DNA of 13,047 nt from Planctomycetota bacterium (GTDB taxonomy: Bacteria; Planctomycetota; Phycisphaerae; UBA1845; PWPN01), in contig CP070790.1 in the NCBI GenBank assembly GCA_020346805.1, forward strand, positions 4,009,692 to 4,022,738, written 5' to 3'. A program made the translations under genes and the position numbers. Below are positions 12,721 to 13,047 of the stretch, one piece after another. Every line of letters starts with the position of its first letter. Position 1 is the stretch's first letter. The notes beneath the pieces are model-generated. The model was not told where the DNA came from. It did not search any database and saw nothing but the letters and a program-made list of their open reading frames with translations.

Positions 12721-13047
12721 ATGAGATACCTAGGTATTTTGGCAATTTTGGCCTTGGCCACAACAGTGATGGCCCAGCCGGTTATGGACGAGGTCTGTTT
12801 CGAGGACGACTTCGAGGCCTACGCGCACTGGACAAGGCTGCGTCAGTGCGCACCCGTCTGGGGCTATGGTGGGGGTCCGGAGAACAGGATCATCGACAGG
12901 GGTTTTACGAAGAGTGTCCGCCTGAAAGGAGACTCGGGTAATAATGCCACCTCGTACGCCACGAATATCACCAATTTCGCGCCATGTATGGCCAATAAGC
13001 TGCAGATATTCACCTTCACGCTGCAGTCGGACCTCGAAAATCAGGTC
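12721..13047 (+). CDS. Secreted protein, N-terminal part (C-terminus beyond window)
   Basis: 109 codons are visible to the window edge. The start ATG at 12721 follows AAGGAGG with a five-base spacer, an excellent ribosome binding site. Residues 1-18 are a signal peptide (MRYLGILAILALATTVMA|QP). The mature protein begins with an acidic/aromatic block (CFEDDFEAYAHWTRL, 26-40), then PVWGYGGGPENRI (45-57) and SVRLKGDSGNNATSYATNI. An opening of the form 'DDFE-Y...W...W' resembles jelly-roll, concanavalin/LamG-type domains of large planctomycete surface proteins, but too little is visible to assign one. Codon use is GC-richer than the flanking leader. It is divergent from the glycosidase operon; a role in substrate binding or the cell surface is only a guess. 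Confidence 0.85.
   Translation, partial: MRYLGILAILALATTVMAQPVMDEVCFEDDFEAYAHWTRLRQCAPVWGYGGGPENRIIDRGFTKSVRLKGDSGNNATSYATNITNFAPCMANKLQIFTFTLQSDLENQV

Overview
The window looks like part of the accessory, carbohydrate-degrading genome of a Gram-negative-type bacterium. A Planctomycetota member (Phycisphaerae-like), or else Lentisphaerota/Verrucomicrobiota, fits best. The reasons are a Tat-exported Gfo/Idh/MocA protein of the 'WDYGGG..DWGVH' type, very large secreted glycosidases, a GntR/LacI hybrid regulator, and secreted proteins behind long untranslated leaders. This taxonomic call is inference from gene types; there is no rRNA or marker gene here, and no tRNA, CRISPR array or insertion sequence was seen.

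Layout, left to right. (1) Positions 1-1099, minus strand: the N-terminal 366 residues of a secreted protein of unknown family, cut by the window edge. (2) 1100-1646: a divergent control region. (3) 1647-2816, plus strand: a transcription regulator with a GntR winged helix and a LacI-type sugar-sensing domain. (4) 3099-4433, plus strand: a Tat-exported Gfo/Idh/MocA-fold oxidoreductase. (5) 4595-11949, minus strand: three closely spaced genes (gaps of 43 and 25 bases) that read as an operon. In transcription order they are a 1114-residue six-hairpin glycosidase-like protein, a 789-residue protein joining a TIM-barrel-like domain to an Asp-box (sialidase-type) propeller, and a 523-residue GH28 pectinase-family lipoprotein candidate. 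(6) 11950-12720: a 771-base divergent control region. (7) 12721-13047, plus strand: the first 109 residues of another secreted protein, cut by the window edge.

How it may work together (inference): a sugar-responsive regulator controls an extracytoplasmic set of enzymes that trims a complex, probably acidic and pectin- or rhamnogalacturonan-like, polysaccharide. Every enzyme carries an export signal, and no transporter or cytoplasmic catabolic gene lies in the window.

The most unusual signals are not in the proteins but in the two long non-coding regions. Both outward-facing secreted-protein genes have untranslated leaders of about 350-380 bases. Their upstream regions share the 12-mer TTTTACTTGCAA and, further downstream, a second similar block TTTAC(C)AGAGTT(T/C)TGG. 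The leader of the 12721 gene ends in a terminator-like hairpin plus T6 directly before its ribosome binding site, with a competing upstream pairing. The glycosidase operon has its own nested hairpin abutting its ribosome binding site. Several perfect inverted repeats resembling operators lie in both control regions.
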